Part shown: one piece after another, positions 1 to 6,717 of the stretch | Numbering within the stretch: the stretch's first letter is position 1 | Layout of the letters: each line of letters opens with the position of its first letter | Position numbers and translations under genes: made by a program | Assembly: GCA_964497585.1 (NCBI GenBank) | Contig: CAZCDS010000003.1 | Span: 189,623 to 253,622 of the forward strand | Source of the DNA: CAZCDS01 sp964497585 | GTDB taxonomy: Bacteria > Desulfobacterota > Desulfomonilia > Desulfomonilales > Desulfomonilaceae | DNA: 64,000 bases | Direction: 5' to 3' | Notes under the pieces: generated by a model | Told to the model about the DNA's origin: nothing | What the model saw: only the letters and a program-made list of their open reading frames with translations | Database searches by the model: none

Positions 1-1
1 C

Positions 2-418
2 GCGCGGGCGGCCGCGATGAATACGATTCCAACGACCACAGGCGCCGCAGTGGCAGTGGGACAGGTCATCCCAGAGCTGGCCGGAAAGCTCGACGGCATG
101 GCTATACGGGTGCCAACGCCGAATGTCTCACTGGTCGATCTTGTCGCGTTGCTCAAGCAGGACACCACGGTGGAAGAGGTCAACGCAGCCATGAAGCGCG
201 CCGCCGAGGGAAGGATGAAGGGCATACTGGCATATAGCGAGGAACCGCTGGTGAGCATCGATCATGTCAATAGCCGGTACTCCTCGGTTTTTGACGGCCT
301 GTCCACCTTTTGCCTGGGCGGCAATATGGTGAAGGTCCTCTCCTGGTACGACAACGAGTCGGGATATTCCGCCAGAATGGTGGATCTGGCTGTGTTCATG
401 GGCGAGAAGCTCATCTAG
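2..418 (+). CDS. gap: Glyceraldehyde-3-phosphate dehydrogenase, C-terminal part
   Basis: This is the C-terminal part of NAD(P)-dependent GAPDH, the glycolytic enzyme that makes 1,3-bisphosphoglycerate. The gene begins before the window; the open frame runs in from base 2. Visible family features are the ARAAAMNTIPTTTGAA segment (normally RAAALNIIPTSTGAA), the KLDGMAIRVPTPNVSLVDL strand and the C-terminal WYDNESGYSARMVDLA, which is nearly invariant in GAPDH. The catalytic Cys lies upstream of the window edge. It is followed after a short gap by pgk and tpiA, the classic gap-pgk-tpi operon. The identification is secure; only the N-terminal boundary is unknown. Confidence 0.95.
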   Translation, partial: ARAAAMNTIPTTTGAAVAVGQVIPELAGKLDGMAIRVPTPNVSLVDLVALLKQDTTVEEVNAAMKRAAEGRMKGILAYSEEPLVSIDHVNSRYSSVFDGLSTFCLGGNMVKVLSWYDNESGYSARMVDLAVFMGEKLI

Positions 419-476
419 AGGGGTCTCGCAACTGTTTCCAGCCGCGCGCGGGAAGGCGCCGGTGTCGGGGGAAGAC

Positions 477-1661
477 GTGGGAGTTAAGAGCATTAAAGAT
501 GTAGACGTGGCAGGAAAGCGGGTCTTCTGCAGGGTGGACTTCAACGTCCCGCTAGACGCATCAGGGAGCGTCAGGGATGACACGCGGATCGTGCGAGCGT
601 TGCCTACCGTTAGGTACGCCAAGACGGAGGGGGCCAGAATGATCCTCGCGTCGCATCTGGGCAGGCCTAAGGGAGAGCGGAGACCCGAGATGAGCCTTCG
701 GCCGGTAGCCTCTCGGGTCTCGGAATTGCTCGGTCAGGAGGTGCTGTTCGCCGAGGACTGCGTGGGATCCCCGGCAAAGGAGGTGGTGGAATCTCTCGAA
801 CCCGGGGGAGTCGCGTTGCTGGAGAACCTACGTTTCCACCCGGAAGAGACCAAAAACGATCCGGAGTTCGCGCGGGAACTCGCGGTTTTGGGCGAGGTGT
901 ACGTGAATGACGCGTTCGGGACCGCTCACCGGGCTCATGCTTCAACCGTCGGGGTTCCCGGAGTGCTGAGTGTGAAGGCCGCGGGCCTTTTGCTAAAGCA
1001 GGAGCTGGAAAGCCTTCACCGGGCCTTTACCGATCCCTCGAGGCCGGTGGTGGCGATCTTCGGTGGGGCCAAGGTCTCGGACAAGCTGGGTGTGCTCCAA
1101 AATCTGCTGGATCGGATGGATGCGGTTCTCATAGGCGGTGGAATGGCCAACACATTTCTTGCCGCGAACGGGTTGAACATGGGCGCGTCGAAGGTGGAAG
1201 AGGATATGGTGGAGACGGCCCGGAGTATTTTAGAGAACGCGAAAAGGCAGGGATGCAGGGTACTTCTGCCGGTTGACCTGGTGGCCGCAGATCGGATTGA
1301 GGATCCTGAGCGGATCTGGAACGTGGAGTCCGCGTCAGTGCCTGCGGACGGGTTAGCACTCGATATCGGCGCGGGCACGGTGGATCTGTTCTCGAAGGAG
1401 ATCGAACAGGCTGGGACGATTGTGTGGAACGGACCTATGGGCGTATTCGAGGTAAATGCCTTTGCACTTGGGACCAAGCACATCGCCAGAGGCATCGCCA
1501 GGGTGAAGGCCTACTCCGTGGTAGGGGGCGGTGACACGGTTCGCGCGGTCCAGCAATTCGGCGTTGCTGACGACATCTCGTACATCTCGACGGGCGGGGG
1601 TGCTTTCATGGAATTCATGGAAGGAAAGACCTTGCCCGGAGTCGCAGCCCTGGATCAATAG
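477..1661 (+). CDS. pgk: Phosphoglycerate kinase
   Basis: Cytosolic glycolytic kinase that transfers phosphate from 1,3-bisphosphoglycerate to ADP. Family motifs appear in order: RVDFNVPLD near the start, SHLGRPKGE, FGTAHRAHAS, GGAKVSDKLGVL, WNGPMGVFE and the C-terminal nucleotide-binding GGGDTVRA and STGGGAFMEF. The length of about 394 residues is normal for bacterial PGK. I chose the GTG at 477 (MGVKSIKDVDV) because family members begin with this K-(S/T)-I-x-D motif and a GGGGGAAGA stretch precedes it; an in-frame GTG at 462 would add five residues. It lies between gap and tpiA on the same strand. Confidence 0.96.
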   Translation: MGVKSIKDVDVAGKRVFCRVDFNVPLDASGSVRDDTRIVRALPTVRYAKTEGARMILASHLGRPKGERRPEMSLRPVASRVSELLGQEVLFAEDCVGSPAKEVVESLEPGGVALLENLRFHPEETKNDPEFARELAVLGEVYVNDAFGTAHRAHASTVGVPGVLSVKAAGLLLKQELESLHRAFTDPSRPVVAIFGGAKVSDKLGVLQNLLDRMDAVLIGGGMANTFLAANGLNMGASKVEEDMVETARSILENAKRQGCRVLLPVDLVAADRIEDPERIWNVESASVPADGLALDIGAGTVDLFSKEIEQAGTIVWNGPMGVFEVNAFALGTKHIARGIARVKAYSVVGGGDTVRAVQQFGVADDISYISTGGGAFMEFMEGKTLPGVAALDQ

Positions 1662-1712
1662 GGCAACGACCGGAGGGCATTTTGGGTTACCGTTTTCGGG
1701 GGACTGAGTACG

Positions 1713-2471
1713 ATGCGGAGAATAATGATTGCCGGTAATTGGAAGCTGCACAAGACGCCGAGCGAGGCTTCGGAGTTCGTTGGTGTTTTGGCGGGCGTGC
1801 TTGGTGACGGAGATGTCGGATGTGATGTGGTGGTGTGCCCTCCGTACATTTCGCTCAGTGCTGCGGTGGAGGCGGCAAAGGGTACGAGTATCCGAGTGGG
1901 CGCGCAGAATGTCTATTGGGAAGACGATGGTGCGTTCACCGGCGAGGTCTCGGGCCCCATGTTGAAGGACGCGGGATGTGACTTTGTGATCATCGGGCAT
2001 TCGGAGCGTCGGCAGTTCTTCGGTGAGACAGAGGAAACGGTGAATTGGCGGATCGAGGCCGCTCGGCGACATGGGCTGGTACCAATCTTCTGCCTCGGCG
2101 AGTCCCTGGAGGAGCGTGAAGGGGGGAAGACATTCGAGGTTGTGCGGAGACAGCTCGTCGGAGGAATGGGCGAGGTACGACCCGAGGAGCCGGAGGGATT
2201 TGTCATTGCGTATGAGCCGGTCTGGGCAATCGGAACGGGAAAGACCGCGACGCCGGAACAGGCGCAGGAGGTCCACGGGTTCCTTCGAGAGGAATTAGGC
2301 GCGCTGCTGGGCAGGGATTTCGCGGAGGGGGTTCGGATTCTCTACGGAGGTAGCGTCAAGCCGGCCAATGCCGCAGGCCTGGTCGGCTGCAAGGACATCG
2401 ACGGGGGCCTGGTCGGCGGAGCGTGCTTGAAGATTGAGGACTTTACTGGCATAATCAGAGCGGCCACGTAA
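1713..2471 (+). CDS. tpiA: Triosephosphate isomerase
   Basis: Interconverts dihydroxyacetone phosphate and glyceraldehyde 3-phosphate. The catalytic residues are visible: Lys in GNWKLHK at the N-terminus, His in IIGHSERR, and Glu in AYEPVWAIGTG, with the phosphate-binding YGGSVKPANA near the C-terminus. The length of 252 residues is standard. It follows pgk after 51 bases and precedes secG by 22 bases, so the set is probably one transcript. Confidence 0.97.
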   Translation: MRRIMIAGNWKLHKTPSEASEFVGVLAGVLGDGDVGCDVVVCPPYISLSAAVEAAKGTSIRVGAQNVYWEDDGAFTGEVSGPMLKDAGCDFVIIGHSERRQFFGETEETVNWRIEAARRHGLVPIFCLGESLEEREGGKTFEVVRRQLVGGMGEVRPEEPEGFVIAYEPVWAIGTGKTATPEQAQEVHGFLREELGALLGRDFAEGVRILYGGSVKPANAAGLVGCKDIDGGLVGGACLKIEDFTGIIRAAT

Positions 2472-2493
2472 GGAAGTGGAGGACGAGAGAAGA

Positions 2494-2961
2494 ATGTTCA
2501 CAACCCTGGTAATAATCGTTCACCTCATCGTATGCATTGCGCTGATTCTGATCATTCTGCTCCAGACGGGCAAGGGAGCGGACATCGGTGCGGTTTTCGG
2601 TGGAGGTTCCAGCCATACGGTCTTCGGTAGTACGGGAGCGGCGACGTTCCTGAGTAAGGTGACGATCGCGGCCGCTGTTACGTTTATGTTGACATCAATC
2701 GTGTTGTCGTACTTCTCAGGAAGAGGTGTGGCGGTTCAGAGGTCGATCATGGAACGGAGGGGGGCGCCGGTAGCGCCGGCGAGACCGGGGCCCCCGCTTC
2801 CGGGGCCTGTCGGTGAGAAGCCGGCAAGTCAGGGAGCTGTGCCGAAAGTGCCGGCTACTCCTGGGAAGGCTGCTAGCCCAACCAGCGCGCCGGTGGAGAA
2901 GCCCGCGGCTCCAAGCAAGGCGCCGGTGGAGAAACCCGCTGCTCCGCAAGAAACGAAATAG
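2494..2961 (+). CDS. secG: Preprotein translocase subunit SecG
   Basis: Accessory subunit of the SecYEG channel in the inner membrane. Two membrane segments are visible, VIIVHLIVCIALILIILLQ and the one starting VTIAAAVTFMLTSIV, flanking the SecG hallmark LLQTGKGADIGAVFGGG. The C-terminus is a long Pro/Ala/Lys tail with near-repeats of the form APVEKPAAP, longer than in E. coli SecG. I chose ATG 2494, spaced properly from GGAGGAC at 2478-2484; an upstream in-frame GTG at 2476 lies directly on that ribosome-binding site. tpiA-secG linkage is common in bacteria. Confidence 0.93.
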   Translation: MFTTLVIIVHLIVCIALILIILLQTGKGADIGAVFGGGSSHTVFGSTGAATFLSKVTIAAAVTFMLTSIVLSYFSGRGVAVQRSIMERRGAPVAPARPGPPLPGPVGEKPASQGAVPKVPATPGKAASPTSAPVEKPAAPSKAPVEKPAAPQETK

Positions 2962-2994
2962 CAGCGGTAACTATCCGGAATCGATAGACGAAGG

Positions 2995-3024
2995 GGCCGG
3001 ATGTTTCACGTGAAACATCCGGCC
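2995..3024. promoter_or_regulatory. parS: parS-type centromere palindrome
   Basis: A perfect 30-bp inverted repeat has at its core, at 3002-3017, TGTTTCACGTGAAACA, which matches the widely conserved ParB-binding parS consensus TGTTNCACGTGNAACA in full. The palindrome is extended by a GGCCGGA/TCCGGCC arm on each side. No T-run follows, so it does not look like a terminator for the tpiA-secG transcript. ParB loading at parS normally occurs near the replication origin. parA and parB are not in this window. Confidence 0.85.
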
Positions 3025-3262
3025 GACCCGTTCTGAGGCATCATGCAATCCTGTCGGTCATGCACGCGTCAGGAGCTTAACAAGAATCCGCGCTAACGGT
3101 CGGCCGCGACAAACCCTCCACTTATCCGGAAAACGTTACTGTGGGACCAACTCATTGTTTGCAAGAGCCTATTCGGTCAGGGCCCGACACGGTTCGAGCG
3201 AACCTGTGCCGGAAGGCGCTGCGCTTCCGGAGACATGGAACAGCCTGGATTCCGTCCGCTAT

Positions 3263-3721
3263 TCAAAAGACCGACCCGGCCATGCTGTTGTGCACCATCA
3301 TACGGACTGTTCCTGCGGCCACAACCCGATCCCGACCCGCGGAGACTACGATCTCAAGGTCAAGGCGCCCTTCACGTTCATACCAACAAACGAGCGTAGC
3401 CTCCAAGGAAAGAGCCTCGCCGACCAGAGCCGCAGAGCTATGCACAACCGCAAGTCGTGTGACTCTACACCCAGGAAAGTGAGTCCCCAGAGCGCGGTCT
3501 ACGAGTCCGGTTATCCAAAAAGGGTGGAGGAGCGGCCGACTCCTGTCGATCCCCGGATCACCAACAGCGAACAGGGCAGCAGGGCTGTAGTCTCTCGCAA
3601 ACCCGGCCATGGCCAGAGCATCGGTCGCGGAAAGAGGTCGCGTACGGATACGAAACAGACTCATCCCGGGATGCCAAAGCCGAACAGCCGGGAGCAAATC
3701 CTTGCCGTACTTCGAGTCCAC
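3263..3721 (-). CDS. MaoC/hotdog-fold dehydratase-like protein
   Basis: A 152-residue protein on the minus strand in an otherwise gene-poor stretch. Its layout resembles MaoC-type hotdog dehydratases: RTRPLSATDALAMAGFARDY (the usual D-x-x-x-FA-x-x-S/T helix), HPFWITGLVDRALG (the central hotdog helix), then strands with RLAVVHSSAALVGEAL and RDRVVAAGTVRM, as in the 'V-x-F-x-x-P-V-x-x-G-D-x-L' region. The usual catalytic Asp/His pair is not clearly present, so activity is uncertain. The GTG start at 3721 has GGAGGT nine bases upstream. It is transcribed towards parS. Overlapping plus-strand frames have unlikely composition. Assignment is by pattern only. Confidence 0.5.
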   Translation of the reverse strand: MDSKYGKDLLPAVRLWHPGMSLFRIRTRPLSATDALAMAGFARDYSPAALFAVGDPGIDRSRPLLHPFWITGLVDRALGTHFPGCRVTRLAVVHSSAALVGEALSLEATLVCWYEREGRLDLEIVVSAGRDRVVAAGTVRMMVHNSMAGSVF

Positions 3722-3941
3722 CTCGAGAGACCTCCGGTCCGGCGGAACGTTTCCAACGACACGGCCACCGCTGAGCCTCGAGCGCTTTTCCTATCAGAAA
3801 TCGCGTCATCGCTCAACCCTGACCTCTTGGGGCAAGCCCCGAGCAATCGGGAAAAAAGCAAGCTGGCTCAATTGCTTGACAAATCAGCGCTACGCCGATA
3901 TATCATGGAAACTGGACGAAGTGGGTAACAAGGGGATGCGG

Positions 3942-4181
3942 ATGGAAAACCGCGACATTAAGCTCATCGAGGCATGGAAGGAGAGAGATCCGGAACTCAA
4001 GAGGCTCTGGGAAGAGCACCACGAGTTCGAAGAACAACTTGAACGGTTCAACAAGAGGGTGTACCTCTCGACCGCGGAGGAGATAGAGCGCAAGAATCTC
4101 CAGAAGAAAAAGCTTAAGGGTCGGGATCGGATTGAGCGTATTCTCGTCAGAATCCGCAAAGAGCAGGCAGCTTCTCAATGA
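3942..4181 (+). CDS. DUF465/YdcH-like small coiled-coil protein
   Basis: A highly charged helical protein of 79 residues: MENRDIKLIEAWKERDPELK, an EEHHEFEEQLERF heptad stretch, YLSTAEEIERKNLQKKKL and a basic end. This follows the DUF465/YdcH pattern (L-x-x-E-H-x-x-L-x-x-x-I, then LT-x-x-E-x-x-x-x-x-x-L-K-K-x-K-L-x-x-K-D-x-I). Its function is unknown in the family. ATG 3942 has AGGGG at 3931-3935 at good spacing; ATG 3936 would add two residues. The stop overlaps the psd start (ATGA), implying translational coupling to phospholipid synthesis. Confidence 0.75.
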   Translation: MENRDIKLIEAWKERDPELKRLWEEHHEFEEQLERFNKRVYLSTAEEIERKNLQKKKLKGRDRIERILVRIRKEQAASQ

Positions 4182-4840
4182 TCGCACGGGCCGGCCACTA
4201 CGAACCGATTGCCAGGGAGGCTTTTCACTACATGATTCCGCCGGCCTTGTGCGCGCTGGCCTTCTGGTGGTTCGAGTTTCCCGTGACGTCCCTTGTCTTC
4301 CTCCTCGCGACTGTGGGCGTTGCCGTGTTTTTTCGCAATCCCTCCCGTACTCCTCCCAGGACGAGCGAAGATCTGATCATCTCTCCCGCTGACGGCCGTG
4401 TGGTGGAAGTGGTGGAAGACGCCCGGTCGGACAATTTGCCCGATACTCCTTTGAAGCGTATGAGCATTTTCATGTCCGTCTTTAACGTGCACGTCAACCG
4501 GAGCCCAGTTTCCGGGACGGTACGGAGCAAGACCTACAGCTCCGGCGTATTCCACGACGCTCGCAAGAAGGCCGCTTCCTCGGAAAATGAACGGAACTCT
4601 CTGGTTATTGAGGGCGATCACGGCGTGATGGAGGTCGTCCAGGTGGCCGGCAAGGTGGCGCGGAGGGTCTCCTGCTGGGTCGCGGAAGGGGATCCTGTCC
4701 GGCAGGGCGACAGGTTCGGGCTCATTCACTTCGGCTCCCGTCTGGACGTCTATGTGCCCCAGCCTTTCTCCTTTGTCGTCCCCTTGGGTACGCGCGTTCG
4801 CGCGGGTGTCACCATCATTGCGGAAAAGACCAAGGAGTAA
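4178..4840 (+). CDS. psd: Phosphatidylserine decarboxylase proenzyme
   Basis: Makes phosphatidylethanolamine from phosphatidylserine at the inner membrane. At 220 residues it is the short PSD class found in many archaea and deltaproteobacteria. It has an N-terminal hydrophobic hairpin (IPPALCALAFWWF, SLVFLLATVGVAVFF), ISPADGRVVEVVE, SIFMSVFNVHVNRSPVSG and near the C-terminus HFGSRLDVYVP, where the Gly-Ser bond is cut by serinolysis to create the pyruvoyl cofactor. The start codon overlaps the previous stop. pssA, which supplies the substrate, lies downstream on the same strand. Confidence 0.92.
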   Translation: MIARAGHYEPIAREAFHYMIPPALCALAFWWFEFPVTSLVFLLATVGVAVFFRNPSRTPPRTSEDLIISPADGRVVEVVEDARSDNLPDTPLKRMSIFMSVFNVHVNRSPVSGTVRSKTYSSGVFHDARKKAASSENERNSLVIEGDHGVMEVVQVAGKVARRVSCWVAEGDPVRQGDRFGLIHFGSRLDVYVPQPFSFVVPLGTRVRAGVTIIAEKTKE

Positions 4841-4873
4841 GGATAGATAGAGGGCCGCGGTATCGCTGTTCTG

Positions 4874-4902
4874 TTGCGATCCTTATCTTGACGGATTATA
4901 AT
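4874..4902 (+). promoter_or_regulatory. Putative sigma70-type promoter upstream of pssA
   Basis: TTGCGA at 4874-4879 and a perfect TATAAT at 4897-4902 are separated by 17 bases. If used, transcription would start near 4909 and leave a leader of about 375 bases before pssA. This is a sequence match only. Confidence 0.5.
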
Positions 4903-5285
4903 ACGTATTCCATGGCCTGCCGTGGCGGTGCTTTTTCATCCTGTGCGCGTTCGGGTGAATACAGTTCCGTCGCATCCTGGCACGCGTCTCGGACATGAAA
5001 TCTTTCTCCTCCCTTGAAAAAAGGGGATGAGAGCAGATTTTCCTATAGCCGCCTCTCCCTCGGGGAAGGGGTTGGTAAGAGGTGAGGATCCTAGCCGCGG
5101 AAAGCGCTGAGGTGACAAGCCTCGGTGGGATGCAAAACCGGGTGAGACATTGTATTGGCCGATGATCGGTCGGAAGTCTCACTCCGCATTCCCGGCCTCC
5201 CGTTGTGCCTCGATCTATTGCGAATCGAGGCTCGCCCGGTCGGCGCCCGATTCGGTAGGGCAGGCGCCAGGCAGGTGGACCATCG
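4903..5285. other. Gene-poor leader between psd and pssA
   Basis: I find no convincing gene in this stretch; open frames on both strands look like shadows. It holds a pyrimidine/purine-rich block at about 5000-5090 containing CCTCTCCCTCGGGGAAGGGG, a type of intergenic repeat sequence common in proteobacteria. If the promoter at 4874 is used, this is the 5' untranslated region of pssA. I could not match it to a known riboswitch. Confidence 0.4.
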
Positions 5286-6155
5286 ATGGCTACGAACGGC
5301 TCGAACAAGAGGCAATTCTTCAAGAAGCGAAAGCGACCAAAGTCGGGCGAAGAGTTTGCCAAGCCGCCCCGGCGAAAAGGGATGCCGATCAGCAGGATGA
5401 AGAAGGGGATATTCATCGTTCCTTCCCTGCTGACGCTTACCAGCATCTTTCTCAGTTTCTACTCGATAATCCTGGCCATAAATGGCAAATTCACCGTGGC
5501 GGCTGCGCTCATTCTCGTTGCCGCTTTTTTTGACGGGGTAGACGGCAAGGTTGCGCGGTTGACCAAAACCACGACTCGCTTCGGGCTGGAACTGGATTCG
5601 CTGGCGGACGTGATTTCATTCGGTGTAGCCCCGGCCCTTTTGACATATCTGTGGGCGCTGGAGCCGTACGGTCGTATCGGGTGGGTGGGCTGCTTCGTAT
5701 TTGTGGCCTGCGGGGCCCTGAGGTTGGCGCGGTTCAACGTTCAATCCGGCCAGATAGACCCGAAGCGCTTCAACGGCCTTCCGATCCCGGGCGCGGCGGC
5801 CATGGTGGCAACCACGGTCCTTTTCTTCCAGAAGCTGGGACTCGCGGGAGGCGACTACGCGACTCCGATACTCATTCTCACCTTTGTCCTGGCCTTTTTC
5901 ATGGTGAGTGCTATCAAGTTCCACGCATTCAAGGATCTTGGGTTCGCCCGGGAGAAGCCCTTCAGCACGACCGTGGCATTTGTTTTGATTCTTGCTCTGA
6001 TAGCAGCTTCTCCCTTTATTGTGCTATTTGTGATCTCCGCGGGTTATGTCATATCGGGTCCGATTCTGACCTTGATGCTGTATCTTCGCAACAGGAAACG
6101 GGCTGCGGAGTCTCCCGAAGAGCCTGAGGAAGCTGAATCGAAAGCCACGCCATGA
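5286..6155 (+). CDS. pssA: CDP-diacylglycerol-serine O-phosphatidyltransferase
   Basis: Integral membrane enzyme that condenses CDP-diacylglycerol with L-serine to give phosphatidylserine, the substrate of Psd. The CDP-alcohol phosphotransferase signature DG-x2-AR-x8-G-x3-D-x3-D is complete, from DGVDGKVAR through FGLELDSLAD. About seven hydrophobic segments follow a basic N-terminal extension of some 35 residues (KKRKRPKSGEE, PPRRKG). The C-terminus is acidic. The start at 5286 is the first ATG of the frame; an internal ATG (MPISRMKKG) could also serve, because the family often begins close to that KKGIF segment. Confidence 0.92.
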   Translation: MATNGSNKRQFFKKRKRPKSGEEFAKPPRRKGMPISRMKKGIFIVPSLLTLTSIFLSFYSIILAINGKFTVAAALILVAAFFDGVDGKVARLTKTTTRFGLELDSLADVISFGVAPALLTYLWALEPYGRIGWVGCFVFVACGALRLARFNVQSGQIDPKRFNGLPIPGAAAMVATTVLFFQKLGLAGGDYATPILILTFVLAFFMVSAIKFHAFKDLGFAREKPFSTTVAFVLILALIAASPFIVLFVISAGYVISGPILTLMLYLRNRKRAAESPEEPEEAESKATP

Positions 6156-6270
6156 TTTGAGACACCTTATGACAGACCACATCAATACGTAGCCGTGTTC
6201 GGGGACCCCGCGCGGGTTTTGCAAAAACGTGCTACCCATAGAATATTCCTGCGAATTCGCAAAAAACCTG

Positions 6271-6299
6271 TTGCACGATTGCGCTTACTACTGCATAAT
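6271..6299 (+). promoter_or_regulatory. Putative promoter of the CODH/ACS operon
   Basis: TTGCAC at 6271-6276 and CATAAT at 6294-6299 are separated by exactly 17 bases, a good sigma70-type match. It lies 110 bases upstream of the first small gene of the operon. No obvious operator palindrome overlaps it. Confidence 0.55.
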
Positions 6300-6409
6300 A
6301 TTGTACCCCCACCATCGCTGCGCTCTATTTCGCTAAGAAATGAGGCCGCCGGCACATTTTCGCCGACCGAATATAAGAAAAACTCGTCAGAAGGAGGAGG
6401 AGTTTGCGA

Positions 6410-6649
6410 ATGGCTGATCAACAATACGAGGAGAAAGAAAGATTTGACGGGCAGAAGGTGAAGATCCTTATGCCAACTTACGCCGCAGGTACTGATCAAG
6501 ACAGTTACCAATGGAGGAGGAACATCAACATGGTTAACCTCGGGGAAGAGGGCAACCCTGTCAGCAAATACCTGAAGACGTCGGAAAGATATTTCTACGC
6601 CGCGAATACCGAATGGTTCGGGAGCGAAAAGCGGAAGAACCCCGCCTGA
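6410..6649 (+). CDS. Small unknown protein leading the CODH/ACS operon
   Basis: A hydrophilic protein of 79 residues with no motif I recognise. It begins MADQQYEEKERFDGQK and includes the aromatic-rich YLKTSERYFYAANTEWFG. It has no cysteines, membrane segment or signal peptide. The start at 6410 has a strong ribosome-binding site (AAGGAGGAGG, 6391-6400). A second in-frame ATG at 6530 (MVNLGEEGNPVSK) has its own GGAGGAGG at 6513-6520, so a 39-residue short form may also be made. It sits between the operon promoter and the CODH fusion gene. A role in CODH/ACS assembly or regulation is plausible but purely contextual. Confidence 0.65.
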   Translation: MADQQYEEKERFDGQKVKILMPTYAAGTDQDSYQWRRNINMVNLGEEGNPVSKYLKTSERYFYAANTEWFGSEKRKNPA

Positions 6650-6717
6650 TCCCCACTGATTCGACAAAGCGCCATACACATAGTGAAGAAGTCCCTAACT
6701 AGTAAGGAAGGTAGCAA

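Noticed and set aside
1353..2276. 307-residue minus-strand frame opposite pgk/tpiA
   Set aside because: Shadow frame produced by GC-rich codon bias; no family features.
3155..3928. 257-residue plus-strand open frame
   Set aside because: Arg/Ser/Pro-rich with no motif or ribosome-binding site; it lies opposite the better-supported MaoC-like minus-strand gene.
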